Source: Chloroflexi bacterium RIFCSPLOWO2_02_FULL_71_16
GTDB lineage: Bacteria; Chloroflexota; Limnocylindria; P2-11E
Length of the DNA stretch: 23,950 nucleotides
Reading direction: 5' to 3'
Assembly: GCA_001795345.1 (NCBI GenBank)
Contig: MGON01000053.1
Location: 1,552-25,501 of the forward strand
Shown piece after piece: positions 1 through 8,827 of the stretch. The position numbers and the translations under genes are program-made. The first letter of the stretch is position 1. Each line of letters begins with the position of its first letter. The notes below the pieces were generated by a model. The model was not told where the DNA came from, did no database searches, and worked only from the letters and a program-made list of their open reading frames with translations.

Positions 1-1
1 G

Positions 2-238
2 CCCCTGCAGCTCGACCTGCGCGGCGCCCGGGCCGAGGAGGCGCTCGCGGTCCTCGACCGCTACCTGAACGACGCGGCGGTGGCCGGATACGAGCGCGTG
101 CGCATCGTCCATGGCAAGGGGACGGGCGCGCTCCGCGCGGCGGTGCGCACCACCCTCGCTGCGCATCCCCTGGTGCGCGATGTGGCCGCGGCGTCGCGCT
201 CGGAGGGTGGCGAGGGCGCGACGATCGTCACGCTGTGA
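2..238 (+). CDS. mutS2: MutS2-type protein, C-terminal Smr domain (5' truncated)
   Basis: Only the last 78 codons are in the window; the gene enters from the left and stops with TGA at 236-238. The translation opens with LQLDLRGARAEEAL and carries HGKGTGALR about 30 residues later. These are the two hallmark motifs of the Smr (small MutS-related) domain, a nuclease domain closing MutS2 proteins, which act on branched DNA and, in some bacteria, on collided ribosomes. No ATPase part is visible, so MutS2 is inferred from the Smr domain lying at the C-terminus of a longer frame; a stand-alone Smr protein is the alternative. It converges on the penicillin-binding protein gene, with 57 bp between the stops and no clear terminator there. 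Confidence 0.8.
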   Translation, partial: PLQLDLRGARAEEALAVLDRYLNDAAVAGYERVRIVHGKGTGALRAAVRTTLAAHPLVRDVAAASRSEGGEGATIVTL

Positions 239-295
239 CGGCCGGCGGGCCCAGGCGCAGCGCGATCCTGCGATCCGGGCGCGGCTGGAACTAGG

Positions 296-2788
296 TCAGC
301 GCGGCGTTGGCGACGGAGATGGCGACGGCGTCGGCGAAAAGGTGATCGGCGGCAGCGGCACGGACGGCGTGGGGAACGGATCGCTCGACCCGCGCGGGGT
401 CCTAGTGGGCCGCGGCGTCCGGGTCGGAGCGGGTGTGGCCGACGGGGTGGGGGTCGGGCTCGGCGTCGGCGACGGAGTTGGGCAGGGCTCCTCGCCCACG
501 AGGTTCCACGTGTATCGCCCGTACGAGCGGCCGCCGGCCTTCGCCTGGTCGATCCAGAGCTGCGTGTACGGCTGCCAGACCGGCTGGCCGATCTCGCGGA
601 TGCGCATGCCGACGCTGGTCGATCCGTCCTCCTTGGGGCAGCCCGGGACGTACCAGTCGTCGACGGTCCGGGGCTCGGTGCCCTTGAGGAACAGCTCGGT
701 GCTCGCGAAGGGCGACAGGCCGGAGGGCCGCATCCCGGAGCCGTATCCGCCGAAGGCGCCCGGGGCGAGGACGACGCTCGCGCTGACGACGTTGGCCGGC
801 CGTTCCCAGTCCGCCGGCTCGACGTCCGCGAGGATCTCCTTCATGTAGTCGCGCCAGAGCACTCCGGGGCCCATGGCGCTCGAGAAGTCGCGGCTGCTCA
901 TGAGGTCGCCGTTGCTGTTGCCCATCCAGATGCCCGTCACGAGCTGCGGGACGAAGCCGACGGAGTAGACGTCCTTCAGGTTGTCCGTCGTTCCCGTCTT
1001 CAGCGCCGCCGGCCGTCCGATGGTCGTCCAGTTGCCGAAGATGTAGCTGCGGTCGGGGCGGGTCGTGTCCTTCAGGATGTCGGTCATGATGTAGGCGATA
1101 CCGGGATCGAGGACGCGGCGCTGCTCGTAGTCCTTGTGCTCCCAGACCACCCGTCCGTTGGGATCCTCGACCTTCAGCACGTACGTCGGCGCGACGCGCA
1201 CGCCCATGTTCGCGAGCACGCCGAAGGCGCTCGCCATGTCGACGAGCTTCACTTCCTTCGCGCCGAGCGTAAGCGAGAGCCCGATCTTAGAGGGGTCGAT
1301 CTCGCTGGTGATGCCCATCTCGTTCGCGGTCTTGATGACGTCTTCGACCCCCGAGTACTGGTGCAGGAACTTCACGGCGGGCACGTTCCGCGATTCGCGG
1401 ATGGCCTGGCGCATCGAGACCGGCCCGTGGTACTGGAGGTCGGCGTTCTCGGGGCAGTACACGCAGTTCCGGAACGTGCCTGTGTCCTTGCCCCCGAAGT
1501 CGGTGCGGGCGTCGACGACGACCGTCGCCGCCGTCGCGCCCTTCTTCAGCGCGGTGAGGTAGTTGAAGACCTTGAAGGCCGACCCCGGCTGGCGCTCGCC
1601 GAGGCCGGCCACGTCGAATTCACCCTGGACCTTCGGGTCCTCCCTGTTGTAGTAGTCGACCGAGCCGACGTAGGCCAGGACCTCGCCCGTGCGGGGATCG
1701 ATCGAGACCAGGCCCGCGTTCCAGACGTTCCTGTTGTGGAGCGCGTCGACGCGGGTCCGCACGTGGGTCTCGGCCGCCTTCTGCTTGGCCAGGTCGAGCG
1801 TCGTCGTGACCCTGAAGCCACCGCGCGTGACGGCGGACTCGTCGCCGCCGAGGATGCGCGTGAGCTGGTCGCGCACCTGGAAGACGAAGTGCGGCGCCGT
1901 GATGGTCGTGACCTGCGGTCCAACGACGGTGATCGCCTCGGCCTCGGCCGCCTCTCTCTCCTCCTCGGTGATGGCCTCGGTCGCGACCATCTGCGTGAGC
2001 ACCGCGGAGCGGCGTTGTTCGGCGCGCTCGAGGTTCTCGGACTTGGAGGGGTCGAGCACCGAGGGCGACTGCGGGAGCCCCGCGAGGAGGGCCGCCTCGG
2101 CGGTCGTGAGCTGGTGCAGGTCGCTCTTGCCGAAGTACGTCTGCGATGCGGCCTTCACGCCATAGGCCTGGTTCCCGTAGTAGATTTGGTTGAAGTAGAG
2201 CTCGAGGATCTCCCGCTTCGAGTAAGTGCGGGTGACCTGGATCGCCAGGATGGCCTCGCGGATCTTCCGCTGGAGGCTGTACTCGCTGCCGATGATCCGC
2301 TGCTTCACGAGCTGCTGGGTGATGGTGGAGGCACCGCCCTGACCGACCGGATGGTCCGTGAGGTCGGCGTAGGCGGCGCGCGCGATGCCGAGGACGTCGA
2401 CCCCGGGGGTCGTCCAGAAGCTCTTGTCCTCGATGGCCAGGGTCGCCTCGATGAGGATCTCCGGGACGTCATCGAGGGTCACGATCTCGCGCCGCTCGAC
2501 CTCGAACTGGTAGAGGAGCTCGGCGCCCGTGCGGTCGTAGACCTTCGTCGACAGGGCCAGGGGGTCCTTCGCCAGATCCTGCGGTGACGGCAGGTCGGCC
2601 GTGAGGGAGGCGAGCACCATCACGCCACCGACCAGGGGCACGGCGGCGAGCGCGATGAGGAGGGCGATCAGGACCGGCGGTACGACGGCCAGACCCCGCC
2701 GAACAGGGCTGCCATTGGGCTTCCGCCGCAGCGTCCGGTACGGTCCGCGCCGAAGCGCGTGATCGCGGTGGTTACGGCTGATGGTCAT
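296..2788 (-). CDS. Class A penicillin-binding protein (PBP1A-like transglycosylase/transpeptidase)
   Basis: Bifunctional murein synthase of 830 residues. A basic cytoplasmic N-terminus (1-33) precedes one membrane anchor (about 35-60). The GT51 glycosyltransferase domain follows, with catalytic Glu120 in [21 protein letters not shown] (151-163) and [15 protein letters not shown] (191-205). The transpeptidase domain has the S403-x-x-K406 motif (GSAFK), SRN at 466-468 and KTGT at 597-600. All catalytic motifs are present, so the enzyme should polymerise and cross-link peptidoglycan on the outer face of the membrane. Residues 770-830 are a Pro/Thr/Ser-rich low-complexity tail that could span the wall or be glycosylated. 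The ATG at 2786-2788 is the only good start and lacks a Shine-Dalgarno site. It is divergent from tyrS with 12 bp between start codons. Confidence 0.93.
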   Translation of the reverse strand: MTISRNHRDHALRRGPYRTLRRKPNGSPVRRGLAVVPPVLIALLIALAAVPLVGGVMVLASLTADLPSPQDLAKDPLALSTKVYDRTGAELLYQFEVERREIVTLDDVPEILIEATLAIEDKSFWTTPGVDVLGIARAAYADLTDHPVGQGGASTITQQLVKQRIIGSEYSLQRKIREAILAIQVTRTYSKREILELYFNQIYYGNQAYGVKAASQTYFGKSDLHQLTTAEAALLAGLPQSPSVLDPSKSENLERAEQRRSAVLTQMVATEAITEEEREAAEAEAITVVGPQVTTITAPHFVFQVRDQLTRILGGDESAVTRGGFRVTTTLDLAKQKAAETHVRTRVDALHNRNVWNAGLVSIDPRTGEVLAYVGSVDYYNREDPKVQGEFDVAGLGERQPGSAFKVFNYLTALKKGATAATVVVDARTDFGGKDTGTFRNCVYCPENADLQYHGPVSMRQAIRESRNVPAVKFLHQYSGVEDVIKTANEMGITSEIDPSKIGLSLTLGAKEVKLVDMASAFGVLANMGVRVAPTYVLKVEDPNGRVVWEHKDYEQRRVLDPGIAYIMTDILKDTTRPDRSYIFGNWTTIGRPAALKTGTTDNLKDVYSVGFVPQLVTGIWMGNSNGDLMSSRDFSSAMGPGVLWRDYMKEILADVEPADWERPANVVSASVVLAPGAFGGYGSGMRPSGLSPFASTELFLKGTEPRTVDDWYVPGCPKEDGSTSVGMRIREIGQPVWQPYTQLWIDQAKAGGRSYGRYTWNLVGEEPCPTPSPTPSPTPTPSATPAPTRTPRPTRTPRGSSDPFPTPSVPLPPITFSPTPSPSPSPTPR

Positions 2789-2793
2789 AGTCT
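2788..2793 (+). promoter_or_regulatory. Candidate -10 box for leaderless tyrS
   Basis: TAGTCT fits the TAnnnT -10 pattern and ends 7 nt before the tyrS ATG at 2801, the spacing expected if transcription starts at the ATG. No Shine-Dalgarno site precedes tyrS and no clear -35 box is visible. The hexamer overlaps the first base of the divergent penicillin-binding protein gene. Confidence 0.4.
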
Positions 2794-2800
2794 AGGGCCC

Positions 2801-4015
2801 ATGCCTGCCCGGCCTAACGCCGAAGAGCTCGAAGAGTTCCTCACGCGCGCGGTCGCCCAGGTCGTCGTCCGTGAGGAGCTCGAGCGGCTGCTGCGGTCAG
2901 GCGAGCGCCGGCTTCGGGTCAAGCAGGGGTTCGACCCGACGACCAAGAACCTTCACATCGGCCACGCGGTCGGACTCCGCAAGCTCAAGAAGCTGGCCGA
3001 GTGGGGCCACGAGATCGTCCTCATCGTCGGTGACTGGACGACGCAGATCGGCGACCCGACGGACCGCGATCTGGCGCGGCCCACGAAGTCGCGCGACGAG
3101 GTCATGGAGAACGCTCGGACGTACCTCGACCAGTTCCACCTCATCGTTCCACGCACCGGCACGCGAACGGTCCTCCAGGACGAGTGGTTCGGGCGCTTCG
3201 GCCTGCGCGACGTGATCGAGCTGACGTCCCGCTTCACCGTTCAGCAGATGCTGGCCCGCGAGGAGTTCCGGAAGCGCCAGACGGCCGGTACCCCGATCCC
3301 GATCAAGGATCTGCTGTACCCGCTCCTCCAGGCGTACGACTCGATCGCCATCCAGGCCGAGGTCGAGTTCGGCGGCACGGACCAGCTGTTCAACATCCTC
3401 GCGGGACGCGAGCTGCAGGAGATGCTCGGTCAGCCGCCGCAGCAGATGATGCTCGTCCACCTGCTCGAGGGACTCGACGGGGAGAAGATGAGCAAGTCGA
3501 AGCCGGCGACCGCCGTCTGGCTCACCGACGCGCCGAACGAGATGTTCGGCAAGGTGATGGCCATCAAGGACGAGTCGATGCCGCACTGGTTCGAGTGGGC
3601 CACCGAGATGCCGATGACGGAGGTCAGCGCCACCCTGGACGCGCTCGCGCGCGGCGAGCTCCACAAGCGTGATGCGAAGGAGCGGCTCGCCCGCCGGATC
3701 GTGACGGAGCTGCACTCCGAGGCCGCGGCGGAAGATGCGGCCGCCGCCTTCCGTCGGCAGTTCACCGACCGCGAGGCGCCGGCCGAGGTCCCCGAGCGGA
3801 CGCTCTCGCGCGACGGCGAAGCCGCCATCGGCATCGTGGACCTGCTCGTGCGGATCGGTCTCGCGTCCAGCAAGTCCGACGCGCGGCGCAAGGTCGAGCA
3901 GCGCGGCGTGCGCGTGGACAGCGTGGTCGCGGACGGGTCGACGACGGTCCCGACCAGCGGGACGCAGCTGATCCAGGTCGGGCCGCGGAACTTCCGGCGC
4001 ATCCGCTGGAGCTAG
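2801..4015 (+). CDS. tyrS: Tyrosyl-tRNA synthetase
   Basis: Class I aminoacyl-tRNA synthetase of 404 residues that charges tRNA(Tyr). HIGH is seen at 52-55 and KMSKS at 229-233. Between them lie QAYDSIAIQAEVEFGGTDQ and FNILAGRE, typical of the tyrosine/tRNA pocket of the TyrRS type found in many non-enteric bacteria. The last 65 or so residues (GIVDLLVRIGLASSKSDARR) form an S4 RNA-binding domain. The frame is open back to an ATG at 2759, but that start would place tyrS codons inside the divergent gene. The ATG at 2801 (MPARPNAEELEEF) gives a normal length and follows a TAnnnT box by 7 nt, suggesting a leaderless mRNA. The next gene starts 25 bp downstream on the same strand. Confidence 0.95.
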   Translation: MPARPNAEELEEFLTRAVAQVVVREELERLLRSGERRLRVKQGFDPTTKNLHIGHAVGLRKLKKLAEWGHEIVLIVGDWTTQIGDPTDRDLARPTKSRDEVMENARTYLDQFHLIVPRTGTRTVLQDEWFGRFGLRDVIELTSRFTVQQMLAREEFRKRQTAGTPIPIKDLLYPLLQAYDSIAIQAEVEFGGTDQLFNILAGRELQEMLGQPPQQMMLVHLLEGLDGEKMSKSKPATAVWLTDAPNEMFGKVMAIKDESMPHWFEWATEMPMTEVSATLDALARGELHKRDAKERLARRIVTELHSEAAAEDAAAAFRRQFTDREAPAEVPERTLSRDGEAAIGIVDLLVRIGLASSKSDARRKVEQRGVRVDSVVADGSTTVPTSGTQLIQVGPRNFRRIRWS

Positions 4016-4040
4016 CCGGCCGGGACGCGCGGGGGACGCC

Positions 4041-5312
4041 GTGACCAGAGCCATCATCGCGGTCGTCCCGTTCGGCACGCGGACCCGGGGCGAAGGGTCG
4101 CCCGGAGGCACCCGGCACGGCGCCTGGGCGCGCCAGCTCGCGCGCCGGCTTGTCGAGCGCTTCGCCCAGGAGACCGCGGTGGAGCTGCGCCCGGTCTTCC
4201 TCGTCGCGATGCCCGGAGCCGGCGAGGAAGGACGCGCCGCGCCTTCGGCCGAAGCCGAGCCGGGCTACCTCATCTTCGGATCGGCGCCCGACCCGAAGCT
4301 GGCGGCCGAGTACGGCCGCTCGCTCGAGGCGGCCTTCGCTCTCACCGGGACGTATGAGGAGTCGGACGGGGAGCGCCGTCTCGCCGTCACCCTCGTCGAC
4401 GTCGCCCGCGCGGAGGCAGCCGCCACGAGCGAGCAGTCCATCGGGCCGGGCGAGCTGCACCTCGCCGAAGGGCGGCTCGCGGCCTGGCTGGCGGACGCCC
4501 TGGCTCTCGATACGAACGTCGATCTGCGGACCCCGGTAGCCGCGAACGAGAGGGCCTACGGCGCGCTCCTCGAGGGCATGGACGCCGAGGTCGACGTCAC
4601 GCTGCTGCGCGCCGGCGACCTGGAGGCGGCTCGTGCCGCCCTCGCGGACGCGGCGGCCTCCTACGCGGATGCGATCCGGGCCGACCCCGCGTCAAGCGTC
4701 GTGGAGGACCGCATCCTCGTGATGGGAGCGACCGCGATCGAGCGCGACGAGCAGGCCATCGTCCTGGGCGCGCTCGAGGCACTCACCGAGACGCGGCCGG
4801 GCTCCTGGCGCGCGCACTACATGCTCGGCGAGGTCCGGCGCACCTCGGGCGACACCGCCGGGGCGGTCGTCGCGTTCGAGCATGCCGACGCCGTCCAGCC
4901 GCTTCGCGACCAGGACGCGCTCCTGCTCGCGCGGCTCCACGTCGCGACCGGCGCGCCCGCGACCGCCGTCTCGAGGCTGGCGCGGCTCATCCGACGCAGC
5001 GAGGACGCCGAGGTCGTCGCGAGCGCCCGGCGGCTGCGCCTCAGCCTTCAGCGCCCCGACCTAGAGAAGGTCCTCGAGGAGGCGGGGCAGGCCGCGGTGG
5101 ACGGCGACCCCGCACGGGCCGCGGCGGCCGACGCCGGCTTCGCGCAGGTGCTGGCCGTCGAGCCGGACATCTGGGAGGCGCACTTCGGCCGGGGTCTCCT
5201 GGCGCTCCAGCGGGGCGACGCGGCGGCCGCGCGGTCGGCGTTCGAGCGGGCGCGCGCCCTCAACCCCGCGAGCGGGGCGCTCATGCCCGGGCTGGACGCC
5301 GCGCGGGACTAG
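4041..5312 (+). CDS. TPR-repeat protein with TolB-like N-terminal region, unknown function
   Basis: 423 residues from a GTG at 4041, with a weak GGGGGA upstream. I do not recognise a named family. The N-terminal 150 residues start with a strand-like AIIAVVPFGT. They continue with YLIFGS, FALTGTYEESDGERRLAVTLVDV, a pattern like the TolB/FlgO-type assembly domain found beside TPRs in some signalling proteins. Residues from about 190 onward are alanine-rich helical repeats resembling TPRs; the clearest are near WRAHYMLGEVRRTSGDTAGAVVAFEHADAVQP and WEAHFGRGLLALQRGDAAAARSAFERARALNP. There is no signal peptide or membrane segment, so it is probably a cytosolic scaffold. It lies 25 bp after tyrS and may be co-transcribed. 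Its TAG stop shares four bases with the stop of the convergent EF-G-like gene. Confidence 0.7.
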   Translation: MTRAIIAVVPFGTRTRGEGSPGGTRHGAWARQLARRLVERFAQETAVELRPVFLVAMPGAGEEGRAAPSAEAEPGYLIFGSAPDPKLAAEYGRSLEAAFALTGTYEESDGERRLAVTLVDVARAEAAATSEQSIGPGELHLAEGRLAAWLADALALDTNVDLRTPVAANERAYGALLEGMDAEVDVTLLRAGDLEAARAALADAAASYADAIRADPASSVVEDRILVMGATAIERDEQAIVLGALEALTETRPGSWRAHYMLGEVRRTSGDTAGAVVAFEHADAVQPLRDQDALLLARLHVATGAPATAVSRLARLIRRSEDAEVVASARRLRLSLQRPDLEKVLEEAGQAAVDGDPARAAAADAGFAQVLAVEPDIWEAHFGRGLLALQRGDAAAARSAFERARALNPASGALMPGLDAARD

Positions 5313-7393
5313 CGCGTGGCGGCGGTCTCGTCGCCGGCCGCCTCGTGCTCGGCGATCACCTTCTGAGCGACGTGCGAGGGGCACTCCTCGTAGCCCAGCA
5401 GCGCCTGCGAGAACGTGCCCCGGCCCCCGGTCATCGAGCGCAGATCCGTGGCGTAGCGGAACGTCTCCGCGAGCGGGACGTGCGCACGGATGCGGCGGAG
5501 CCCCGCACCGCCGTCGTCCATCCCGAGGACGCGGCCGCGGCGCGAGTTGAGGTCGGCGAGCACGTCGCCCATGTGGTCCTCGGGGACCAGCACCTCGAGG
5601 TCCGCGATCGGCTCGAGCAGGTATGGCTGCGCCTCCTTCACGCAGCTCTGCAGCGCCAGGGAGCCCGCGATCTTGAAGCTCATCTCGCTCGAGTCGACCG
5701 TGTGGTACGAGCCGTCGTACAGCGTGGCCTTGAAGTCCGAGAGCGGATACCCCGCGATGACGCCCTTGTCCGCCGCCTCGCGGATGCCCTTCTCCACGGC
5801 GGGGAAGTAGTTCTTTGGCACGGATCCGCCGGTCACCCGCGTCGCGAACTCGACGCCGGACCCCGGCGTCAGCGGCTCGATCTCGACCCAGACGTCGCCG
5901 AACTGGCCGTGGCCGCCGGTCTGGCGCTTGTAGCGGCCCTGCGCGGAGGCCTTGGCCCGGATCGACTCGCGGTACGGGACGCGCGGCGTGCGCGTCTCGA
6001 CGGCGACGCCGAACTTGTCCTTCAGCTTGTGGACCGCGACGTCGGTGCTCGACTCGCCGATCCCCGAGAGGATCGTCTCGTGCGTCGCATCGTCGCGCCG
6101 CACGTGGAGCGTGGGGTCCTCCTCCACGAGACGGTGAAGCGCCGCCCCGAGCTTGTCGAGGTCCTGCTTGCTGGACGGCTCGATGGCCAGGCTGAACGAG
6201 GCCTGGGGGAAGTCGATGGGCGGGTAGAGGATGGGGGCGTCCTTGTCGCAGAGCGTCGAGCCGGTGGTCGATGCCGCGAGCTTCGGGATGGCGCAGATGT
6301 CGCCCGCGCCGACGCTGTCCGTGAGCTCCTGCTCCTTGCCGCGAAGGAAGAAGATCTGACCCACGCGCTCGGCCTCCCGCGCGGTCGCGTCGTAGATCGG
6401 TCCGTTGCCGCGGAGCACGCCCGAATACACGCGGACGTAGGACAGCTTGCCGACGAACGGGTCCGCGAGCGTCTTGAAGACGAAGGCCGAGAGCTTCTCG
6501 TCCTGCGACGGCTTGCGGGCGATCTCGTCGCCCGAAGGCGTCTTGCCGACGGCCGCGCCGCCCTCAAGGGGCGACGGAAGCATCTCGACGATGGTGTGGA
6601 GCAGCGCGGCGAAGCCGACCTTGCGGGAGCTGCTCGTCGCGATGACCGGCACGACCTGGCCCTCGCGCACCGCGGCGTGAAGCGCGTCGCGCAGCTCCTC
6701 GTACGAGAGCTCCTGGCCTTCCAGATAGCGCGTGAGGAGATCCTCCTTCGTCTCGACGATCGCCTCGACGAGCTGGCGCCGGTACTCGCCCACGCGCTCG
6801 CGCTCGCGCTCCGGCATCTCCGTGATGGGGTCCTTGGGCCCGCGGAGGACGGTGCCGTGCAGGAGATCGACCGTGCCCTCGAGCTCCTGATGGGTGCCGA
6901 TCGGCGTGTGCAGAGGAACGACGCGGATGCCGTACGCGTCGCGCAGCTGCTTCAGCACGCCGTCGTAGTCCGCGTTCTCCCGGTCGAGCCGCCCGACGAC
7001 CACGACCAGCGGCTTCTTCTGCCGCTCCAGGTCCTGCCACACGAGCTGTGTGCCGACCTGTATCCCAGCCGAGCCGTCGATGGCCACCAGCGCGCTGTCC
7101 GCGACCCTCAGGGCGGCCTTCTGGTCGCCCGCGAAGTCGGCGAAGCCCGGCGTGTCGAGGAAGTTGATCTTCGTTCCCTCGTGCGAGAGGGCCGCGATGG
7201 CGACGTTGATGGTGATGTGGCGCTTCTGCTCCTCGGGGTCGGTGTCCAGGATGCTCGTCCCGTCGTCGACCTTGCCGAGACGCGTCGTCGTGCCCGCCAC
7301 GTGTAGGAGCGTCTCGATCAGGGTCGTCTTGCCGGATCCGCCGTGCCCTACGACGGCGACGTTGCGGATCTTCTCGGGAGCGATCAGGGCCAT
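5309..7393 (-). CDS. Elongation factor G-like GTPase (EF-G2/FusA2 type)
   Basis: 694 residues with the full EF-G architecture: GTPase domain (about 1-280), domain II, then domains III-V ending before EEAAGDETAATR-type residues. The P-loop is GHGGSGKT (16-23) rather than the canonical AHIDAGKT. The switch II motif is DTPGF (80-84), with Phe in place of the catalytic His of true EF-G. The G4 motif is GRLD (134-137) in place of NKxD. These changes argue against it being the main translocase and place it with EF-G paralogues of poorly known role. A good Shine-Dalgarno (GAGGAGAA) precedes the ATG at 7391-7393. Upstream lies repeat copy D in sense orientation. The gene is divergent from yebC and convergent with the TPR gene, sharing a CTAG that supplies both stops. 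Confidence 0.88.
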   Translation of the reverse strand: MALIAPEKIRNVAVVGHGGSGKTTLIETLLHVAGTTTRLGKVDDGTSILDTDPEEQKRHITINVAIAALSHEGTKINFLDTPGFADFAGDQKAALRVADSALVAIDGSAGIQVGTQLVWQDLERQKKPLVVVVGRLDRENADYDGVLKQLRDAYGIRVVPLHTPIGTHQELEGTVDLLHGTVLRGPKDPITEMPERERERVGEYRRQLVEAIVETKEDLLTRYLEGQELSYEELRDALHAAVREGQVVPVIATSSSRKVGFAALLHTIVEMLPSPLEGGAAVGKTPSGDEIARKPSQDEKLSAFVFKTLADPFVGKLSYVRVYSGVLRGNGPIYDATAREAERVGQIFFLRGKEQELTDSVGAGDICAIPKLAASTTGSTLCDKDAPILYPPIDFPQASFSLAIEPSSKQDLDKLGAALHRLVEEDPTLHVRRDDATHETILSGIGESSTDVAVHKLKDKFGVAVETRTPRVPYRESIRAKASAQGRYKRQTGGHGQFGDVWVEIEPLTPGSGVEFATRVTGGSVPKNYFPAVEKGIREAADKGVIAGYPLSDFKATLYDGSYHTVDSSEMSFKIAGSLALQSCVKEAQPYLLEPIADLEVLVPEDHMGDVLADLNSRRGRVLGMDDGGAGLRRIRAHVPLAETFRYATDLRSMTGGRGTFSQALLGYEECPSHVAQKVIAEHEAAGDETAATR

Positions 7394-7420
7394 TCTTCTC
7401 CTCGCGTCCTCGCGGCGTCC

Positions 7421-7524
7421 TCGCGCTCGTCGAGCCTCGCTTCGCGGCGGCTCGCCTGCGCCGCCTCGCTCCGCTCGATCACTTGTTGACTCGCTCAGAC
7501 CGGCGAAGCCGGATCCTCGCTCGC
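7421..7524 (-). repeat. Dispersed structured repeat, copy D
   Basis: On the minus strand the core hairpin comes first (CCGGC 7512-7508, loop TTC, GCCGG 7504-7500), flanked by GAGCGAG words. A 29-nt block (7454-7482) identical to copies A and C follows, then a second hairpin. Its arms are CGAGCC (7454-7449) and GGCTCG (7436-7431), with a 12-nt loop containing GCGAAGC. The element ends 37 nt before the EF-G-like ATG in sense orientation and fills most of the 157-bp divergent gap to yebC. Confidence 0.85.
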
Positions 7525-7536
7525 CCTATCTACCCG

Positions 7537-7542
7537 TAGTAT
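7537..7542 (+). promoter_or_regulatory. Candidate -10 box for leaderless yebC
   Basis: TAGTAT ends 8 nt before the GTG start of yebC at 7551. There is no Shine-Dalgarno site in between and no convincing -35 box upstream, where repeat copy D lies. Same layout as at tyrS and ribF. Confidence 0.4.
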
Positions 7543-7550
7543 TCGCTCCT

Positions 7551-8300
7551 GTGAGCGGCCACTCAAAATGGTCCCAGATCAAGCGCCAAAAGGGCGTCGC
7601 CGACATCAAGCGCGGCAACCAGTTCACCAAGATGGCGCGCGAGATCATGGTCGCGGCCAAGGAGGGCGGGCCCAGCCCCGAGGCCAACTTCCGGCTCCGC
7701 CTCGCGATCGACCGCGCTCGCGGCGTGAACATGCCGAAGGACAGCATTCAGCGGGCGATCGAGCGCGCGACCGGCGGGGGAGAGGGCACGCAGCTGGAGA
7801 GCGTCGTCTACGAGGGTTACGGCCCCGGCGGCGTCTCGCTGATGGTCGAGGCGACGACCGACAACCGCAACCGCACCGCCCCCGAGATCCGCGCCGCATT
7901 CGGCAGGCACGGAGGAAAGCTCGCCGAGAGCGGCTCGGTCCAGTGGCTGTTCGAGCAGAAGGGCGTGATCGAGATCGACGCCGACGGCGAGGCGGCCGAG
8001 GAGGTCTCGCTGGTCGCCATCGACGCCGGCGCGGAGGACGTGCAGACCGACGAGGGGCTCGTCACCGTGTACACGGCGCCGAAGGACTTCGAGCGCGTGA
8101 AGCGCGGCATCGAGGCGGCCGGCATCAAGACGGCCTCGGCGGAGCTCTCGATGCGGCCGACCTCCACGGTGCGGGTCGGGCAAGACGCGGCCCAGACGCT
8201 CCTGCGCCTCGTCGAGGCGCTCGAGGATCTCGACGACGTGCACAAGGTCCACGCGAACTTCGACATCCCGGAAGACGTCCTCCAGACGGCGTCGGTGTGA
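7551..8300 (+). CDS. yebC: YebC/PmpR family protein (TACO1-like)
   Basis: 249 residues; the start is the GTG at 7551, which gives the family's invariant opening SGHSKWSQIKRQKG, so the frame open to 7050 upstream is not coding. The signature stretch (RGNQFTKMAREIMVAAKEGG, then NFRLRLAIDRARGVNMPKDSIQRAIERATG) and the middle block YEGYGPGGVSLMVEATTDNRNRT are intact. YebC proteins act in translation of difficult motifs such as polyproline and were earlier described as transcriptional regulators near ruvCAB. Length matches the family. It is the first gene of a yebC-ruvC-ruvA operon: its TGA (8298-8300) overlaps the GTG of ruvC. Confidence 0.96.
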   Translation: MSGHSKWSQIKRQKGVADIKRGNQFTKMAREIMVAAKEGGPSPEANFRLRLAIDRARGVNMPKDSIQRAIERATGGGEGTQLESVVYEGYGPGGVSLMVEATTDNRNRTAPEIRAAFGRHGGKLAESGSVQWLFEQKGVIEIDADGEAAEEVSLVAIDAGAEDVQTDEGLVTVYTAPKDFERVKRGIEAAGIKTASAELSMRPTSTVRVGQDAAQTLLRLVEALEDLDDVHKVHANFDIPEDVLQTASV

Positions 8301-8827
8301 CGGGCGTCGAGACCGGTCGGCCTGTCCGCGGGATCATCCTCGGCATCGACCCGGGTACCACGGGGATGGGCTTCGCGCTCCTCGATCCGGCGCGTGAGCC
8401 ACCCACCGTGGTCGACCGCGGGCTCATCCCGACGCCGAAGAACGGCTCCGCCGGCGAGCGCCTCGCCTCCATCGCCGACGCGATCGACCGGCTCATAGCG
8501 GCCCACCGGCCGGTCGCGATGGCCGTGGAGCGCCTCTACTTCAACCGGAATGCGCGCACGGCGATGCGCGTCGCCGAGGCCCGCGGGATCGCGCTGGTGT
8601 GCGCCGCGCGCGCCGGCCTGGAGATAGCCGAGTACACGCCGCAGGAGGTCAAGCTCGCGGTGACCGGCTCCGGCGGTGCCGACAAGGGGCAGGTCCAGCG
8701 GATGCTCCAGCTCGTCCTCGCCCTCGACGCCGCCATCGGCCAGGACAACGTCTCCGACGCAGTGGCCATCGCTCTCACGCACGCGCACCGCGCGGACTTC
8801 GCCGCGGCCGTCGCTCGCACCCAGTGA
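8297..8827 (+). CDS. ruvC: Crossover junction endodeoxyribonuclease RuvC
   Basis: Holliday-junction resolvase of 176 residues, normal for the family. The acidic metal-binding residues are visible: Asp in GIDPGTTGMG near the N-terminus, Glu in AVERLYFNRNARTAMRVAEARG, and the C-terminal pair in DNVSDAVAIALTH. The start is a GTG at 8297-8299 overlapping the yebC stop (GTGA), and the same arrangement joins its own stop to ruvA (8824-8827), so the three genes are likely translationally coupled. RuvC cuts junctions processed by the RuvAB motor; ruvA is next, but ruvB is not in the window. Confidence 0.97.
   Translation: MTGVETGRPVRGIILGIDPGTTGMGFALLDPAREPPTVVDRGLIPTPKNGSAGERLASIADAIDRLIAAHRPVAMAVERLYFNRNARTAMRVAEARGIALVCAARAGLEIAEYTPQEVKLAVTGSGGADKGQVQRMLQLVLALDAAIGQDNVSDAVAIALTHAHRADFAAAVARTQ

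Noticed and set aside
296..520. Plus-strand GGCGACGG/GGCGTCGG microrepeats as a regulatory repeat
   Set aside because: They are the complement of Pro-Ser-Pro-Thr codons in the tail of the penicillin-binding protein and need no other explanation.
1136..2587. 483-codon plus-strand frame opposite the penicillin-binding protein
   Set aside because: Antisense shadow; the minus strand has complete GT51 and transpeptidase motifs.
2789..2794. TAGACT on the minus strand as a -10 box for the penicillin-binding protein gene
   Set aside because: It abuts the ATG directly, so transcription would start inside the first codons, and no suitable later start exists.
2759..2800. Longer tyrS start at 2759
   Set aside because: It would overlap the divergent gene and adds residues not seen in TyrRS; ATG 2801 has a leaderless-type box at the right distance.
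5345..7306. 653-codon plus-strand frame opposite the EF-G-like gene
   Set aside because: Arg/Leu/Val-rich shadow of a clear EF-G coding sequence, with no motifs.
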